A stretch of 64,000 nt of DNA from Microbacterium hominis (GTDB lineage: Bacteria > Actinomycetota > Actinomycetes > Actinomycetales > Microbacteriaceae), in NCBI RefSeq assembly GCF_013282805.1, contig NZ_CP054038.1, positions 2,666,001-2,730,000 of the forward strand, in the 5' to 3' direction. This document shows, one piece after another, positions 8,657 through 17,652 of the stretch (its first letter is position 1; each line of letters begins with the position of its first letter). Position numbers and translations under genes: made by a program. The notes under the pieces were generated by a model. The model had not been told where the DNA came from. It ran no database searches and was given only the letters and a program-made list of their open reading frames with translations.

Positions 8657-10618
8657 TCACGGAGCGCACGCGGTGATCCTCCACAGCGAGGCCTCGCCTT
8701 CGCTGTCGACCAGTTCGAAGCCCGGCTGGCCCGCGAAGTCGGCCATGCCCGCGTAGACGTAGCGTCCCGGCCCGGGCTCGCCCTCGCCGAAGTCCAGGAC
8801 GTACTCCGGGTCGCCGTAGACCGCGAGCGCGTCGCACACCTCGGGGTCGGTGCCCGCGTCGCGCAGCCGCTCGCCCAGCACCGTCCAGTCGGAGGTGAGG
8901 GGCGTCGCCCACGTGCGCGGCGACACGTCCTCGCCCGACAGCATGTACCCGAATCCCATGCCCGTTGCGGGGTTGCCGATGACGGTCGCGTCGTCCGCGA
9001 TCGTCTCGTCGAGGCGCTCGATGAGCGTCCGCTCGTCGGGCGAGAGGTAGTCCTCGGTCACGAAGCGGGATTCGGCGTCCCTGCTGTTCTCGGTGACCGC
9101 GGGCATCTGGATGACCGGGGCCAGCACGAGGGCGAGGGTGCCGAACGCGCCCACAGCGGCGACCGACCAGCCGGTCGCGACGCGCTCCGCGGAATCCGCC
9201 TCGCGCTTCGAGATCCGCGCGACCGCCCACGTGGCGACGGCCGACAGGCCGATCGCCGCCAGCGGCAGCACGACCAGGGGCAGCATGGCCGCCAGGCGGT
9301 AGGGGTCGGCGTACCAGGCGCCGAGGGCGTAACGGCGCACGAGCGGATTGCCGACCGCGGCGCACAGCGCGTAGAGCCCGGCGAAGGCGAGCCAGACGAC
9401 GGCGAGCCAGCGCAGCGGCGGGCGGCGGACGGCGACGACGAGGCCGATGACCATGAGGATGCTGACGCCGAGGGCGGGCGGCAGCAGCACCGGGGCGTTG
9501 AGGAGCACATCGGCCAGCACGGCGACCTTGCCGCGGAAGGGCGGCCAGTGCGAACCCGACGTGCTCCTGCTGAGCACGATCCACAGCACCGCGACGCCGA
9601 CCAGCACGGCCGCCAGCGCGGTGATGAGCACCGTCCGCTCCCGCCGCGCGGCATCCCGCAGCCGGCGACCGGCCCACCAGGCGAACCACGTCGCGCACAG
9701 GAGCGCCCACGCCAGCAGCACGGCCGGCTGGGACAGCGCGATCGCGCCGAGGCCGGCGAGGACCATCGCCGCCAGGAGCACCGCAGACCGCGCACGACCG
9801 GTGACCGGGCCCTCGCCCGACAGCCAGGCCGGCGCGCCGATCACGAGCGCCGCGACGGCCGGCAGAAGCGCGAGGGAGAGCGAGTAGGAATAGAGGATGC
9901 CCCACTGGAACATCAGCATCGGGAAGGCGTGCAGCGAACCCGCCAGCGCCGCGGCGATGGCCGTCGGGCCCACCCGCCCGCCGACGACCGTGCGCGTGAA
10001 CCACGCCAGTCCGACCGGCCAGATCGCCGCCGCGACGACGAGCGACATCATGTTCGCAGCCACGGGGATCTCGGCGCCCGTCAGCAGCATGGTCGCCGAC
10101 GTGAGGGCGTGCCAGGCCGCGGGATAGAACCCGGACCCGCCGATCACACCGCTGACGGTGAGCGACGACGCCGAGCCGGTCTCGAGGATCCAGCGCAGCG
10201 CGTTGAGATGGAACACGGCGTCGTTGGTCTGCGAGATCGCATCCGGCTCGTTCACGTACACGACGAGCCGCGCGGCGCACAGGAGCACGCCCACGGCGAG
10301 ACCCGCCAGCACGAGCGTGCGTCCGCGTGGGTCCGCAGCGGGACGGCGGGCGGGCGCCCCCAGCACCAGCCGGAACGCCCACGCGACCGCGGCCGCCCCC
10401 GCGAGGCCGATGAGGATCGACAGCGACGTCCAGGGGATGCCCACCGCCTCGTAGCCGAGCGCGAGCAGCGCGATCACGGCGGTGCTCGCCACCGGGGCCA
10501 GCGCCCACAGCGCCAGGCCGCGAAGGCGCAGGCCGGCGCCGATCAGCAGGCCCGGTCCGAAGACGACCGCCAGGGCGACCAGCAGCACCGGCGCCTGGAC
10601 CACCCAGTCGCCGATCAC
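8657..10618 (-). CDS. Large multi-spanning membrane protein, DUF6541 family
   Basis: A 653-residue integral membrane protein with about 14 hydrophobic segments in the first 530 residues and a soluble, acidic C-terminal domain (about 540-653) rich in Asp and Glu and likely extracytoplasmic. Between the second and third blocks of helices lies VYVNEPDAISQTNDAVFHLN, with the acidic and histidine residues common in the first extracellular loop of GT-C glycosyltransferases. I place it in DUF6541. A GT-C transferase using the polyprenyl-phosphate sugar made by its neighbours is my inference; a polymerase of the repeat unit is an alternative. The start codon is GTG, 14 bases after the upstream ABC ATPase stop. 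Confidence 0.72.
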   Translation of the reverse strand: MIGDWVVQAPVLLVALAVVFGPGLLIGAGLRLRGLALWALAPVASTAVIALLALGYEAVGIPWTSLSILIGLAGAAAVAWAFRLVLGAPARRPAADPRGRTLVLAGLAVGVLLCAARLVVYVNEPDAISQTNDAVFHLNALRWILETGSASSLTVSGVIGGSGFYPAAWHALTSATMLLTGAEIPVAANMMSLVVAAAIWPVGLAWFTRTVVGGRVGPTAIAAALAGSLHAFPMLMFQWGILYSYSLSLALLPAVAALVIGAPAWLSGEGPVTGRARSAVLLAAMVLAGLGAIALSQPAVLLAWALLCATWFAWWAGRRLRDAARRERTVLITALAAVLVGVAVLWIVLSRSTSGSHWPPFRGKVAVLADVLLNAPVLLPPALGVSILMVIGLVVAVRRPPLRWLAVVWLAFAGLYALCAAVGNPLVRRYALGAWYADPYRLAAMLPLVVLPLAAIGLSAVATWAVARISKREADSAERVATGWSVAAVGAFGTLALVLAPVIQMPAVTENSRDAESRFVTEDYLSPDERTLIERLDETIADDATVIGNPATGMGFGYMLSGEDVSPRTWATPLTSDWTVLGERLRDAGTDPEVCDALAVYGDPEYVLDFGEGEPGPGRYVYAGMADFAGQPGFELVDSEGEASLWRITACAP

Positions 10619-10631
10619 GCCGAGGCCCCGA

Positions 10632-11372
10632 TCACTTGTCCACCAGGGCGACGGCGCCGGCGATCGGGCCGTCGTAGATGATCTCGCCCTTGCTCAGCAC
10701 CACGCCGCGGGTGCACAGCTCGGCGACCATGTCGAGGTCGTGGCTGACGACGAGGAGGGTCTTGCGTGCCGCGATGAGCTCCTCGAACTTCAGCCGGCAC
10801 TTCTCGCGGAACGGCGCGTCGCCCACCGAGAGGATCTCGTCGACCAGCAGCACGTCGACTTCGACGTGGATGGCCACCGAGAACGCCAGGCGCATGAACA
10901 TCCCCGAGGAGTAGTGCTTGACCTCCTGATCGATGAACTGCTCGATCTCGCTGAATGCCACGATGTCGTCGTAGCGCTCCTCGATCTCCCTGCGGCTCAT
11001 TCCCAGGATCGCGGCGTTGAGGAAGATGTTCTCGCGACCCGACAGTTCGGGGTGGAACCCGGCGCCCACCTCGATCAGTCCCGCCACGCGACCGCGCGTG
11101 AGGACCTCTCCGTCGTCGGGGCTCATGACGCCCGACATGAGCTTGAGCAGCGTCGACTTCCCGGAGCCGTTGAGGCCGAGGATCGCGACGGACTCGCCCT
11201 CGTCGACGACGAGGTCGATGCCCTTGAGCGCCTCGAACTGCGTCGACAGCTTGCGCCGCCGGATCCACGCGACCACGGTGTCCTTCAACGACAGCGCGTG
11301 GTTCAGGGTGAACCGCTTGCGCACACCGTCGACGATGATGCTCGGCCGCTGCGCGGCGATGGTCTCGCTCAT
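10632..11372 (-). CDS. ABC-2 polysaccharide exporter ATPase (TagH/Wzt-like)
   Basis: A 246-residue ATP-binding subunit: Walker A GLNGSGKST, signature region HYSSGMFMRLAFSVAI and Walker B VDVLLVDEILSVGDAPF. The relaxed signature and the EILSVGD Walker B are typical of the TagH/Wzt/KpsT class that powers export of teichoic acids, O-antigens and capsules. There is no C-terminal sugar-binding extension of the Wzt kind. The ATG at 11372 overlaps the permease stop (ATGA), so the ATPase and permease form one exporter, made in equal amounts. It exports a completed lipid-linked glycopolymer from the cytoplasm, by analogy with the family. Confidence 0.9.
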   Translation of the reverse strand: MSETIAAQRPSIIVDGVRKRFTLNHALSLKDTVVAWIRRRKLSTQFEALKGIDLVVDEGESVAILGLNGSGKSTLLKLMSGVMSPDDGEVLTRGRVAGLIEVGAGFHPELSGRENIFLNAAILGMSRREIEERYDDIVAFSEIEQFIDQEVKHYSSGMFMRLAFSVAIHVEVDVLLVDEILSVGDAPFREKCRLKFEELIAARKTLLVVSHDLDMVAELCTRGVVLSKGEIIYDGPIAGAVALVDK

Positions 11373-12277
11373 AGGTCCTGCGCGAACTTTCCCTCGAGGC
11401 GGCGGAAGACGGCCTGGCCGACGACGATGCAGACGACGGTGATGAGGAACGTCCACAGCGTGTTGATCGCCAGGTCGGGCGGCAACGGGAGCCCCGCGAG
11501 CTGCTCGCCGAACGCGGGCTCGGTCACCGGGCGCCAGAAGGCGAAGTGGAACAGCTCGACGGCCTGCGTGATCGGGTTGAGCAGGTACACCCGCACGAGC
11601 CAGTCGGGCAGCACCTCGCTCACCATCGTCCAGTAATAGAGCACCGGCGAAGCCCACGTCGCCAGCAGCAGCAGCAGTTCGACGATGTTCTCGGCGTCGC
11701 GGAAGCGCACGTTGGCGGCGCCGAACAGCAGGCCGAGGCCGAAGGCGAAGAGCATGATGAGCGCCATCGCGGCCAGCGCCGCCAGCACGCTCCACACCGT
11801 GATGTTGACGATCCAGCCCATGAGCAGGCACACGATCAGCAGGAGCGTGACCTGCGGCAGGAAGTGCACGAAGGCGACGAAGACGGCCGAGACCGCGAAC
11901 AGCTGCCTCGGCAGATAGACCTTCCGCACCAGCGGCGCGTTGTTGACGATCGAGGTCGTGGCGTTCTTGAACCCCTCGCTGAAGAGGTTGATGATGACGA
12001 TCCCGGAGAACAGGTACACCGCGTAGTTCGGGATGCCGCGCTCGAGGTTCAGGAAGAGCCCCAGCACCACCCAGAACACGAGGAACTGCGCGGCGGGGCG
12101 CACGTAGGACCACGTCCAGCCGAGCACGCTGTTGCGGTAGCGGGTCGTCACGCCGGTGCGCACCAGCAGGCGCAGCAGATAGTGCCAGCGGAAGACGTCG
12201 AGAAGTCCGCCGCTGCGTCCGGGGACGTCGAAGTCGGCGCGCGGCACGGCCGCGAAGAGGTCGGGTCTGTTGTTCAC
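11369..12277 (-). CDS. ABC-2 polysaccharide exporter permease (TagG/Wzm-like)
   Basis: A 302-residue permease with six hydrophobic segments and the ABC-2 family landmarks RTGVTTRYRNSVLGWTWSYV near the N-terminus (the amphipathic coupling helix) and WASPVLYYWTMV late in the protein. It pairs with the ATPase encoded directly downstream with a four-base overlap. Together they form a TagGH- or Wzm/Wzt-like exporter. A -10 box lies about 50 bases before the start, so this is probably the first gene of a transcript covering the exporter, the DUF6541 protein and the lipid-sugar transferase. The locus thus has a second export route besides the flippase at 482-2266. Confidence 0.9.
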   Translation of the reverse strand: MNNRPDLFAAVPRADFDVPGRSGGLLDVFRWHYLLRLLVRTGVTTRYRNSVLGWTWSYVRPAAQFLVFWVVLGLFLNLERGIPNYAVYLFSGIVIINLFSEGFKNATTSIVNNAPLVRKVYLPRQLFAVSAVFVAFVHFLPQVTLLLIVCLLMGWIVNITVWSVLAALAAMALIMLFAFGLGLLFGAANVRFRDAENIVELLLLLATWASPVLYYWTMVSEVLPDWLVRVYLLNPITQAVELFHFAFWRPVTEPAFGEQLAGLPLPPDLAINTLWTFLITVVCIVVGQAVFRRLEGKFAQDL

Positions 12278-12328
12278 GGGGGTTCAGATCTCACGGCGGA
12301 GGGATCGGCCCGCTCCGCAAACCATCAC

Positions 12329-12334
12329 AGTCTA
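12329..12334 (-). promoter_or_regulatory. Candidate -10 box for the exporter operon
   Basis: Reading the minus strand, TAGACT lies 51 bases before the permease ATG, in the 92-base gap after the wall-binding protein gene. No clear -35 is visible. It gives a leader of about 45 bases. Confidence 0.4.
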
Positions 12335-12369
12335 GGTGACCGGCGCGCCCCATCCCTGGGCACGCGCCG

Positions 12370-14379
12370 TCAGCAGCGCCGGAGGGCCGCCACATTCGGT
12401 CCGAGAACGCCCGCACCGCCCACGAGGGTGACCTGGGTCGTGCCGCGCGTGCGGATGAAATCGGCGGTCTGCCCCGACAGGCACGTGCCCAGCGAGACGA
12501 ACATGGGGGCACCCGTGGATGCCGCGATGACCGAGCCCGAGAGAGCGTCGGGGAAGTCGTTCCACACCGAGACGTACACCACCGGGTTCGCGGCGCCGAA
12601 CGATCCGGCGTTGAGGGCGGCGTTGGTCGCGAAGCGGTCGGCGCCGCCGTAGCGCGTCACGCTGAGACCGCGGTTGCGCAGTGCGGTCTCGATCCCGGCC
12701 GAGACCACGCCGGACGCGCCCACGATCACCGCGGTGCGAGCGCCCATCGCCCGCAGGGCCTCGGTGGTGGCCGCATCGATCGTGCTCGCCGTGCCGTCGA
12801 CGAGCAGCACCGGGGCGCCCGCGCCCCCGGCGACGGCGGCCGCGCCGAGCGCATCGGGGAACAGGCGCCCGGTGGCGACATAGACGGTGGGGCGGGTCTG
12901 GCCGTTCTGCGCGAGCAGGCGCGAGGTCTCGTACCGATCCGCCCCGAACACGCGCGAGATCTGCGCCTGGGCGCCGAGGGCCGCGCGCACCCGCTGCTCG
13001 GTGCCGGCGTCGAGCACCCCCGGCCCGCCGATGAGCACGACTCGGGTAGGCGCGAGGCGCCTCAACTCCGTCGCCACCGCCGCCGGCATCGCGTTCGGCG
13101 GGGTGAGCAGCAGCGCCGCCCCCTCCGCAGCCGCCCGCGGCGCCGCGGACAGCGCATCGGCGTAGTCGAGGCCGGTCGCGAGGTACACCGTGCCCACCGT
13201 CGCGGCGTGCTGACGCTTCGACACCGCGACCGCGGTGTCGTATCGCGACGCCCCCGCGATGCGGGCGACCGCGAAGCCGGTCGCGCCCAGCGTCGCAGAC
13301 GTGCGGGTGGTGGTGAGGTAGTTGGTGCGCCTCGCGACGACGCGCACGCTGAGGGTGGCGCCGGCGTCGGCGTTGGTGACCGAGTAGCTCGCGGCGGTCG
13401 CACCGCTGACCGCCGCGCCGTTGCGCAGCCACTGGTAGGTCAGGCTGCTCGGCGCCGGCGACCACGTGCCCGCCGTCGCCCGGAGCACCTGTCCCGCCAC
13501 CGCGGACCCGCTGACGGTCGGGGTCGGCGCGGCGGTGAAGGACGAATACTGCGTGGACCCGAACCAATCGGTGAAGTAGGCGTAGAAGTTGCGGTTGCCG
13601 TAGCTCGCGCACGTGTTCGGCGAGGCGTTGTACCCCGCCGCGAGCGAGGCCGCGTTGGGCTGATACGGGGTGTAGTAGTAGAGGTTGGCGGTGGCCTGGT
13701 TCTGGATCGTCACGGGCGAGGTGCCGCAGGCCGTGTTGGGGTGGTAGAGGATGTTCCACGTTCTGCCCGGGGCGTACCAGGTGAAGTACCGGCTGGTGCC
13801 GGGTGGATTGGCGTACCGCTTGAACTGCCACGCGGCACCGTAGACCTGGTTGAAGAAGCCGTAGTAGCGCGTGTCGCAGGCGGCGGTGTCGGGGCACCCC
13901 TGCCCCATCGCGATGCGGTAGTGCGTCGCCGTGGGGGCGGTGCGCGTGACCAGGCTCTGCTCCTTCTGGAGGGTGACGAGGATCACCTGCGGGTTGATCC
14001 CGCACGCCTGCGCCACTCGCCAGATGATGCGCGAGGCGCGCTCGCGCACGCCGCCGTTGTACGCCCCGCACATGGCGTCGGCGGCGACGACCCGCGAGGT
14101 GTCGTAGTAGTCCTTGAGGCACGTGTAGCCGGTGGCGCACGCGGGCACCCTGGCCTGAAGGAAGGCCTGGATCTGCGACTCGGTCATCGAGCTGCGGTTG
14201 AAGAAGACCGCGTCGCCGATGATGTTCCCGGGGGTGAACCGGGTGAGGTCCGCGGCCTTCGCGATCCCCGTCTCCGCCTGGCCGGTGACCGTCGCCGCGG
14301 GGCTCGCCGCCGCCGGCGCGACACCGCCGAGCGAGACGGCGAGAACGATCGCCGCCCACACCGCCACGAGCCGTTTCAT
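12370..14379 (-). CDS. Secreted cell-wall-binding-repeat protein with lysozyme-like N-terminal domain
   Basis: A 669-residue exported protein. Residues 1-25 form a signal peptide (Lys-Arg, hydrophobic core, cleavage after PAAA). Residues about 35-255 form a Trp/Tyr-rich domain with VILVTLQKEQSLVT, whose glutamate recalls lysozyme-like transglycosylases, and with several cysteines; homologues are often labelled hemagglutinin. Residues about 260-345 are an Ig-like repeat (LTYQWLRNGAAVSGA). Residues 355-669 hold three cell wall binding type 2 repeats, each with an RIAGASRYDTAVAVS- or RVFGADRYETSRLLA-like segment and a VVLIGGPGVL-like strand. It likely sits on the wall and may cut or bind glycan. 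The start is uncertain: an ATG two codons earlier (14385) is equally possible and neither has a clear ribosome site. Confidence 0.85.
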   Translation of the reverse strand: MKRLVAVWAAIVLAVSLGGVAPAAASPAATVTGQAETGIAKAADLTRFTPGNIIGDAVFFNRSSMTESQIQAFLQARVPACATGYTCLKDYYDTSRVVAADAMCGAYNGGVRERASRIIWRVAQACGINPQVILVTLQKEQSLVTRTAPTATHYRIAMGQGCPDTAACDTRYYGFFNQVYGAAWQFKRYANPPGTSRYFTWYAPGRTWNILYHPNTACGTSPVTIQNQATANLYYYTPYQPNAASLAAGYNASPNTCASYGNRNFYAYFTDWFGSTQYSSFTAAPTPTVSGSAVAGQVLRATAGTWSPAPSSLTYQWLRNGAAVSGATAASYSVTNADAGATLSVRVVARRTNYLTTTRTSATLGATGFAVARIAGASRYDTAVAVSKRQHAATVGTVYLATGLDYADALSAAPRAAAEGAALLLTPPNAMPAAVATELRRLAPTRVVLIGGPGVLDAGTEQRVRAALGAQAQISRVFGADRYETSRLLAQNGQTRPTVYVATGRLFPDALGAAAVAGGAGAPVLLVDGTASTIDAATTEALRAMGARTAVIVGASGVVSAGIETALRNRGLSVTRYGGADRFATNAALNAGSFGAANPVVYVSVWNDFPDALSGSVIAASTGAPMFVSLGTCLSGQTADFIRTRGTTQVTLVGGAGVLGPNVAALRRC

Positions 14380-14482
14380 CGGCATCCGGTGCAATGGATC
14401 GGGGCGGCCGCCATGCGACAAGTGTGTCCCACCGTGCGCACGCGCACCACCCGCCACGCGCCGGTGCGCCGGATGTCACGCA

Positions 14483-14523
14483 GAAACCCCTGATCAGAGG
14501 GCGCGGAAACCCCCGATCAGAGG
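14483..14523. repeat. 23-base-period direct repeat, two copies of an 18-mer
   Basis: GAAACCCCTGATCAGAGG (14483-14500) and GAAACCCCCGATCAGAGG (14506-14523) differ at one base. The second copy contains the stop codon of the glycosyltransferase that ends at 14517. Each copy carries a GATC core with partial dyad symmetry. It could be a tandem duplication at the gene end or a pair of binding sites; nothing decides. Confidence 0.7.
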
Positions 14524-15638
14524 TCGGCGTGCAGCTGCCACACCCGCTCGGCAGCCTCGAACCAGGAGAACGCCCGGCCGCGGTCGGCCGCGAGCACCGC
14601 CAGCCGATCGGCCGCGGCCGTCGTCGACAGGCCCTGCACGAGCGCAGCCGCGAGCTGATCGGCGAGCTCCGAGGCGCCGCCGCCCGCCACGAGGAGCCCG
14701 CCGTCCACGAGCACCTCGGCGTGCACCCGGGAGTCGGCGGCGAAGACGGGCACGCCGAGGGCGAGCGCCTCGACCGCGCGCCAGGGGAAAGCCGCCCGCC
14801 GAGAGGGGGCCACGTACGCGACAGCCCCGCCGAACACGGCAGCCCGGTCCGCCTGCTCCAGGGGTCCGCGCACGTGCACGCGGCGCGCGGGCAGCCCCGA
14901 CGCCTCCGCGAGTTCCACGACGGCGTGCTCCAGGCCCGGGGGCACGTCGATCACGGCCACGGGCAGATCGAGGCCCGAGCGCGCGACCGCCGTCAGCGCG
15001 GCATCCAGTCCATCGGAGGGCAGCGGACCGCCCGAGGTCAGGATCACTCCCTCGGGCACCTCCAGCGCACGACGGCGCCCCACCTCGTCGGTGGGAACCG
15101 CGAAGCCGAGCGGGGGCGCGCCGGCGATGACGCGCACTCGGTCGCCGAGCTTCGCGATCTCGCCGAGCCGGGCGCCGATCTCATGCGTGGGCGCGATGAC
15201 GGCGTCGGCGTGCTTGACGGCGCGCTTGAGCATCGCCCGCTGCCACGCCGCGGTCGCCTTCGGGAGCTCGCCGGGCGCCTCCCACGGCCGCAGGTCCCAC
15301 ACGGTGACCACCGTCTGGTCGTTGTCGTGCACGCGGTCGTGGCGCACGAGCGGCGCGAACAGCGACGGCGAGTGGATCATGCCGCCGCCGATCCCGGTCG
15401 CAAGGCCCAGCTGCAGCGCCGTCGACAGCTCGCGGCGCGCGAGCGCGGTGCGCCGCACGTCCGCCAGGCCCGGGACCGCGCCGAGATCGCCCCCGCCGGC
15501 CGGGATGATCGCCTCGACCTCGCAGCCCGTCGGGGCGTGGGCGACGAGTGCACGGGCGAGATCGCGCGAGGCGGTGGCGAGATCGGCATCGACCGGCGCG
15601 GTCACCTGGTCGAGCATCACGCGCAGGGTGGCGGTCAC
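14517..15638 (-). CDS. Glycosyltransferase, GT-B fold (group 1)
   Basis: A 373-residue GT-B glycosyltransferase. Landmarks are VVTVWDLRPWEAPGELPKA and HADAVIAPTHEIGARLGE in the acceptor half, GVILTSGGPLPSDGLDAALT at the domain junction, and AVAYVAPSRRAAFPWRAVEA followed by ALGVPVFAADSRVHAEVL in the donor half. It starts inside the stop codon of the LCP-family ligase gene (ATGA), so the two are co-translated. That links it to synthesis of the polymer the LCP protein attaches to peptidoglycan, by inference. The acceptor and donor are unknown. It is cytoplasmic, without membrane segments. Confidence 0.83.
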   Translation of the reverse strand: MTATLRVMLDQVTAPVDADLATASRDLARALVAHAPTGCEVEAIIPAGGGDLGAVPGLADVRRTALARRELSTALQLGLATGIGGGMIHSPSLFAPLVRHDRVHDNDQTVVTVWDLRPWEAPGELPKATAAWQRAMLKRAVKHADAVIAPTHEIGARLGEIAKLGDRVRVIAGAPPLGFAVPTDEVGRRRALEVPEGVILTSGGPLPSDGLDAALTAVARSGLDLPVAVIDVPPGLEHAVVELAEASGLPARRVHVRGPLEQADRAAVFGGAVAYVAPSRRAAFPWRAVEALALGVPVFAADSRVHAEVLVDGGLLVAGGGASELADQLAAALVQGLSTTAAADRLAVLAADRGRAFSWFEAAERVWQLHADL

Positions 15639-17092
15639 GACGACGAGCCTTCCACCGGCGGGTGCAGCGTCGCGTCGACCGTCTCATGGATGTACGCCCA
15701 GTCCGGATCCTCCGGCTCGACGCCGATGCCGCCCGGCGAGGGTGTGAGCTCGAGGGTCTGCACGGGCAGGTCGCGGGCCTTGAGCGCGAGCTCCGACAGC
15801 GCCGGCAGCAGCGACTGCGGCAGATCGGTCTGCACGATGTCGGAGCCCGCCGCCGCGACGTCCTGGAACCGCGCGAGCACGTTCTGCGGCGTGAACTGCG
15901 CGAGGATCGCCTGCTGCAGCACGCGCTGACGCTGCATGCGGTCCCAGTCGCTGGTCGTATAGCGGGAGCGCGCGTACCACTGGGCGGTGTCGCCGTCCAT
16001 GTGCTGGGGGCCGGCCTCGATCCAGCCCGTCGCCCACTCCTCGGCGGGCTGCCCGGTGTAGGAGGGGCCGCCGCCTTCGGGCAGACGCTGCTCGACGGTG
16101 ATGTCCACGCCGCCGAGCGCATCGATGAGCGCGGCGAAGCCGTGCATGTCGACGAAGACGTAATAGGGGATCTCGATGCCGAGCACCCCTTCGGCGGCAT
16201 CCTTGGTGGCCTCGATCCCCGGCTCCGATCCGCGTGCGGCCGCGTCGGGGTACAGGCCCGCGCCGCCGTCCTCGCGGCAGATCTCGGCGGCCCACCGCAC
16301 GTGGTTCATGTGCCCGTCCCACCCGCAGGTGGCAGAGCCCTGACCGGTGAACCCGTCGGGGTAGAGGTCGTGCATGGGGCCGTCCGAGAACGGCACGCCC
16401 ACCATGTCGCGAGGGATGCCGGTGATCGTGGCGGCACCCGTGTCGGCGTTCACCGACACCACCGAGATGCTGTCGAAGCGGAGCGAATCCCGGCCCTCGC
16501 CGCTGTCGGCGCCGAGGAGCAGGATGTTGTAGTACCCGTCCGAGGGCGGCACGACCGGCGCGCCGGCGCCGAAGATGCTGCCGAGCGTGTCGCGGGTGAC
16601 CCCAGCCAGGTTGGCCGCATACGCCGCACCTCCGCCCGCGACCGCGAGCAGCACGACCGACAGGCCCGCGATGCCGACGCGCGCGAACGGCCCCGCCTTG
16701 ATGAGCCGCACGAGCCGCAGGGTGTCGACGGTGAGCACGATCCACAGGATCGCGTAGGCGACCAGGGCGACCTGCGCCAGCAGCAGGAAGAACCAGTTGG
16801 TGGCGAGCACGAACAGCACCGACCGCCACAGGAGGGCGGTGAGGATGCCGAGCACCACCAGCGCCCACATCACCAGCGTCGCGCTCAGCCCGATGCGGCC
16901 GAGCCGCCGGTTCCCCGCCAGCACCTGCGCCGAGCCCGGCACGAGGAAGTTCCCCAGCACCAGCCACCAGCCGCGCCGCGACATCATCTCCGCTGAGCCG
17001 GTGTCGGGGTGGCGCAGCGGGCGCTCCTCGACGACGGCCCGGGTCGCGCCCGGTGCCGCGCGCCCGGTGCGCGGCGGGCTGGCGACGCTCAC
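15635..17092 (-). CDS. LytR-CpsA-Psr family wall-polymer ligase
   Basis: A 485-residue membrane protein. The N-terminal third is cytoplasmic plus about four hydrophobic segments (residues 45-165). The extracytoplasmic LCP domain follows, from [20 protein letters not shown], where Asp and Arg bind the pyrophosphate, through [12 protein letters not shown] to [20 protein letters not shown] with its conserved arginines. LCP enzymes transfer glycopolymers from undecaprenyl pyrophosphate to the wall. Four membrane segments are more than the single helix of classical LCP proteins but are common in actinobacteria. The start overlaps the purE stop by four bases and the gene is coupled downstream to a glycosyltransferase. 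Confidence 0.9.
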   Translation of the reverse strand: MSVASPPRTGRAAPGATRAVVEERPLRHPDTGSAEMMSRRGWWLVLGNFLVPGSAQVLAGNRRLGRIGLSATLVMWALVVLGILTALLWRSVLFVLATNWFFLLLAQVALVAYAILWIVLTVDTLRLVRLIKAGPFARVGIAGLSVVLLAVAGGGAAYAANLAGVTRDTLGSIFGAGAPVVPPSDGYYNILLLGADSGEGRDSLRFDSISVVSVNADTGAATITGIPRDMVGVPFSDGPMHDLYPDGFTGQGSATCGWDGHMNHVRWAAEICREDGGAGLYPDAAARGSEPGIEATKDAAEGVLGIEIPYYVFVDMHGFAALIDALGGVDITVEQRLPEGGGPSYTGQPAEEWATGWIEAGPQHMDGDTAQWYARSRYTTSDWDRMQRQRVLQQAILAQFTPQNVLARFQDVAAAGSDIVQTDLPQSLLPALSELALKARDLPVQTLELTPSPGGIGVEPEDPDWAYIHETVDATLHPPVEGSSS

Positions 17093-17604
17093 AGGGCGTC
17101 CTTGAGCCGCCGGTTCTTCTCCTCGACCTGGGCTTCGAGATCCCGCGCGTACTGCTCGACACGGTCGGCGATCTCGGCATCCGAGGCACCGAGGATGCGG
17201 GCTGCGAGCAGCCCGGCGTTCTTGGCGCCGTTGATCGACACCGTCGCGACCGGGATGCCGGCGGGCATCTGCACGATGCTCAGCAGCGAGTCCATCCCGT
17301 CGAGCGTGGCCAGCTGCACGGGCACACCGACGACCGGGACGGCCGTCACCGAGGCGAGCATGCCGGGCAGATGGGCCGCGCCCCCGGCGCCGGCGATGAT
17401 GACCTGGATGCCGCGCCGGCGGGCCTCACGCCCGTAGCGCATCAGCTTGTCGGGCGTGCGGTGGGCGGAGACGACCTCCACCTCGTGCGGGATGCCGAAG
17501 TCGGTGAGTGCCTGCGACGCGTCGCTCATGACGCGCCAATCGGAGTCGGAGCCCATCACGACGCCGACGCGCGGCGAATCGGAGGAGTGCAGCGGCTGGG
17601 TCAC
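17089..17604 (-). CDS. purE: N5-carboxyaminoimidazole ribonucleotide mutase
   Basis: A 171-residue class I PurE. Family motifs are all present: [29 protein letters not shown] with the catalytic histidine, and [27 protein letters not shown]. It converts N5-CAIR, made by PurK, to CAIR in purine synthesis. A TAGCCT box six bases before the GTG start suggests a leaderless mRNA. The stop overlaps the LCP gene start, so purE heads a transcript running into wall-polymer genes. That is an odd functional mix, but I believe it recurs in related genera. purK lies just upstream, 48 bases away. Confidence 0.96.
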   Translation of the reverse strand: MTQPLHSSDSPRVGVVMGSDSDWRVMSDASQALTDFGIPHEVEVVSAHRTPDKLMRYGREARRRGIQVIIAGAGGAAHLPGMLASVTAVPVVGVPVQLATLDGMDSLLSIVQMPAGIPVATVSINGAKNAGLLAARILGASDAEIADRVEQYARDLEAQVEEKNRRLKDAL

Positions 17605-17610
17605 TGCACC

Positions 17611-17616
17611 AGGCTA
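17611..17616 (-). promoter_or_regulatory. Leaderless -10 box of purE
   Basis: On the minus strand TAGCCT ends six bases before the GTG start of purE, the spacing seen at many genes here. It gives purE its own promoter separate from purK. Confidence 0.55.
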
Positions 17617-17652
17617 GGGGGCGATCCTGGAAGAGCCCCGCAATGGCGCGGC

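Noticed and set aside
8657..10618. DUF6541 protein considered as a Wzy-type polymerase
   Set aside because: It lacks a recognisable O-antigen polymerase loop and has a large soluble C-terminal domain, so a GT-C transferase is the better guess.
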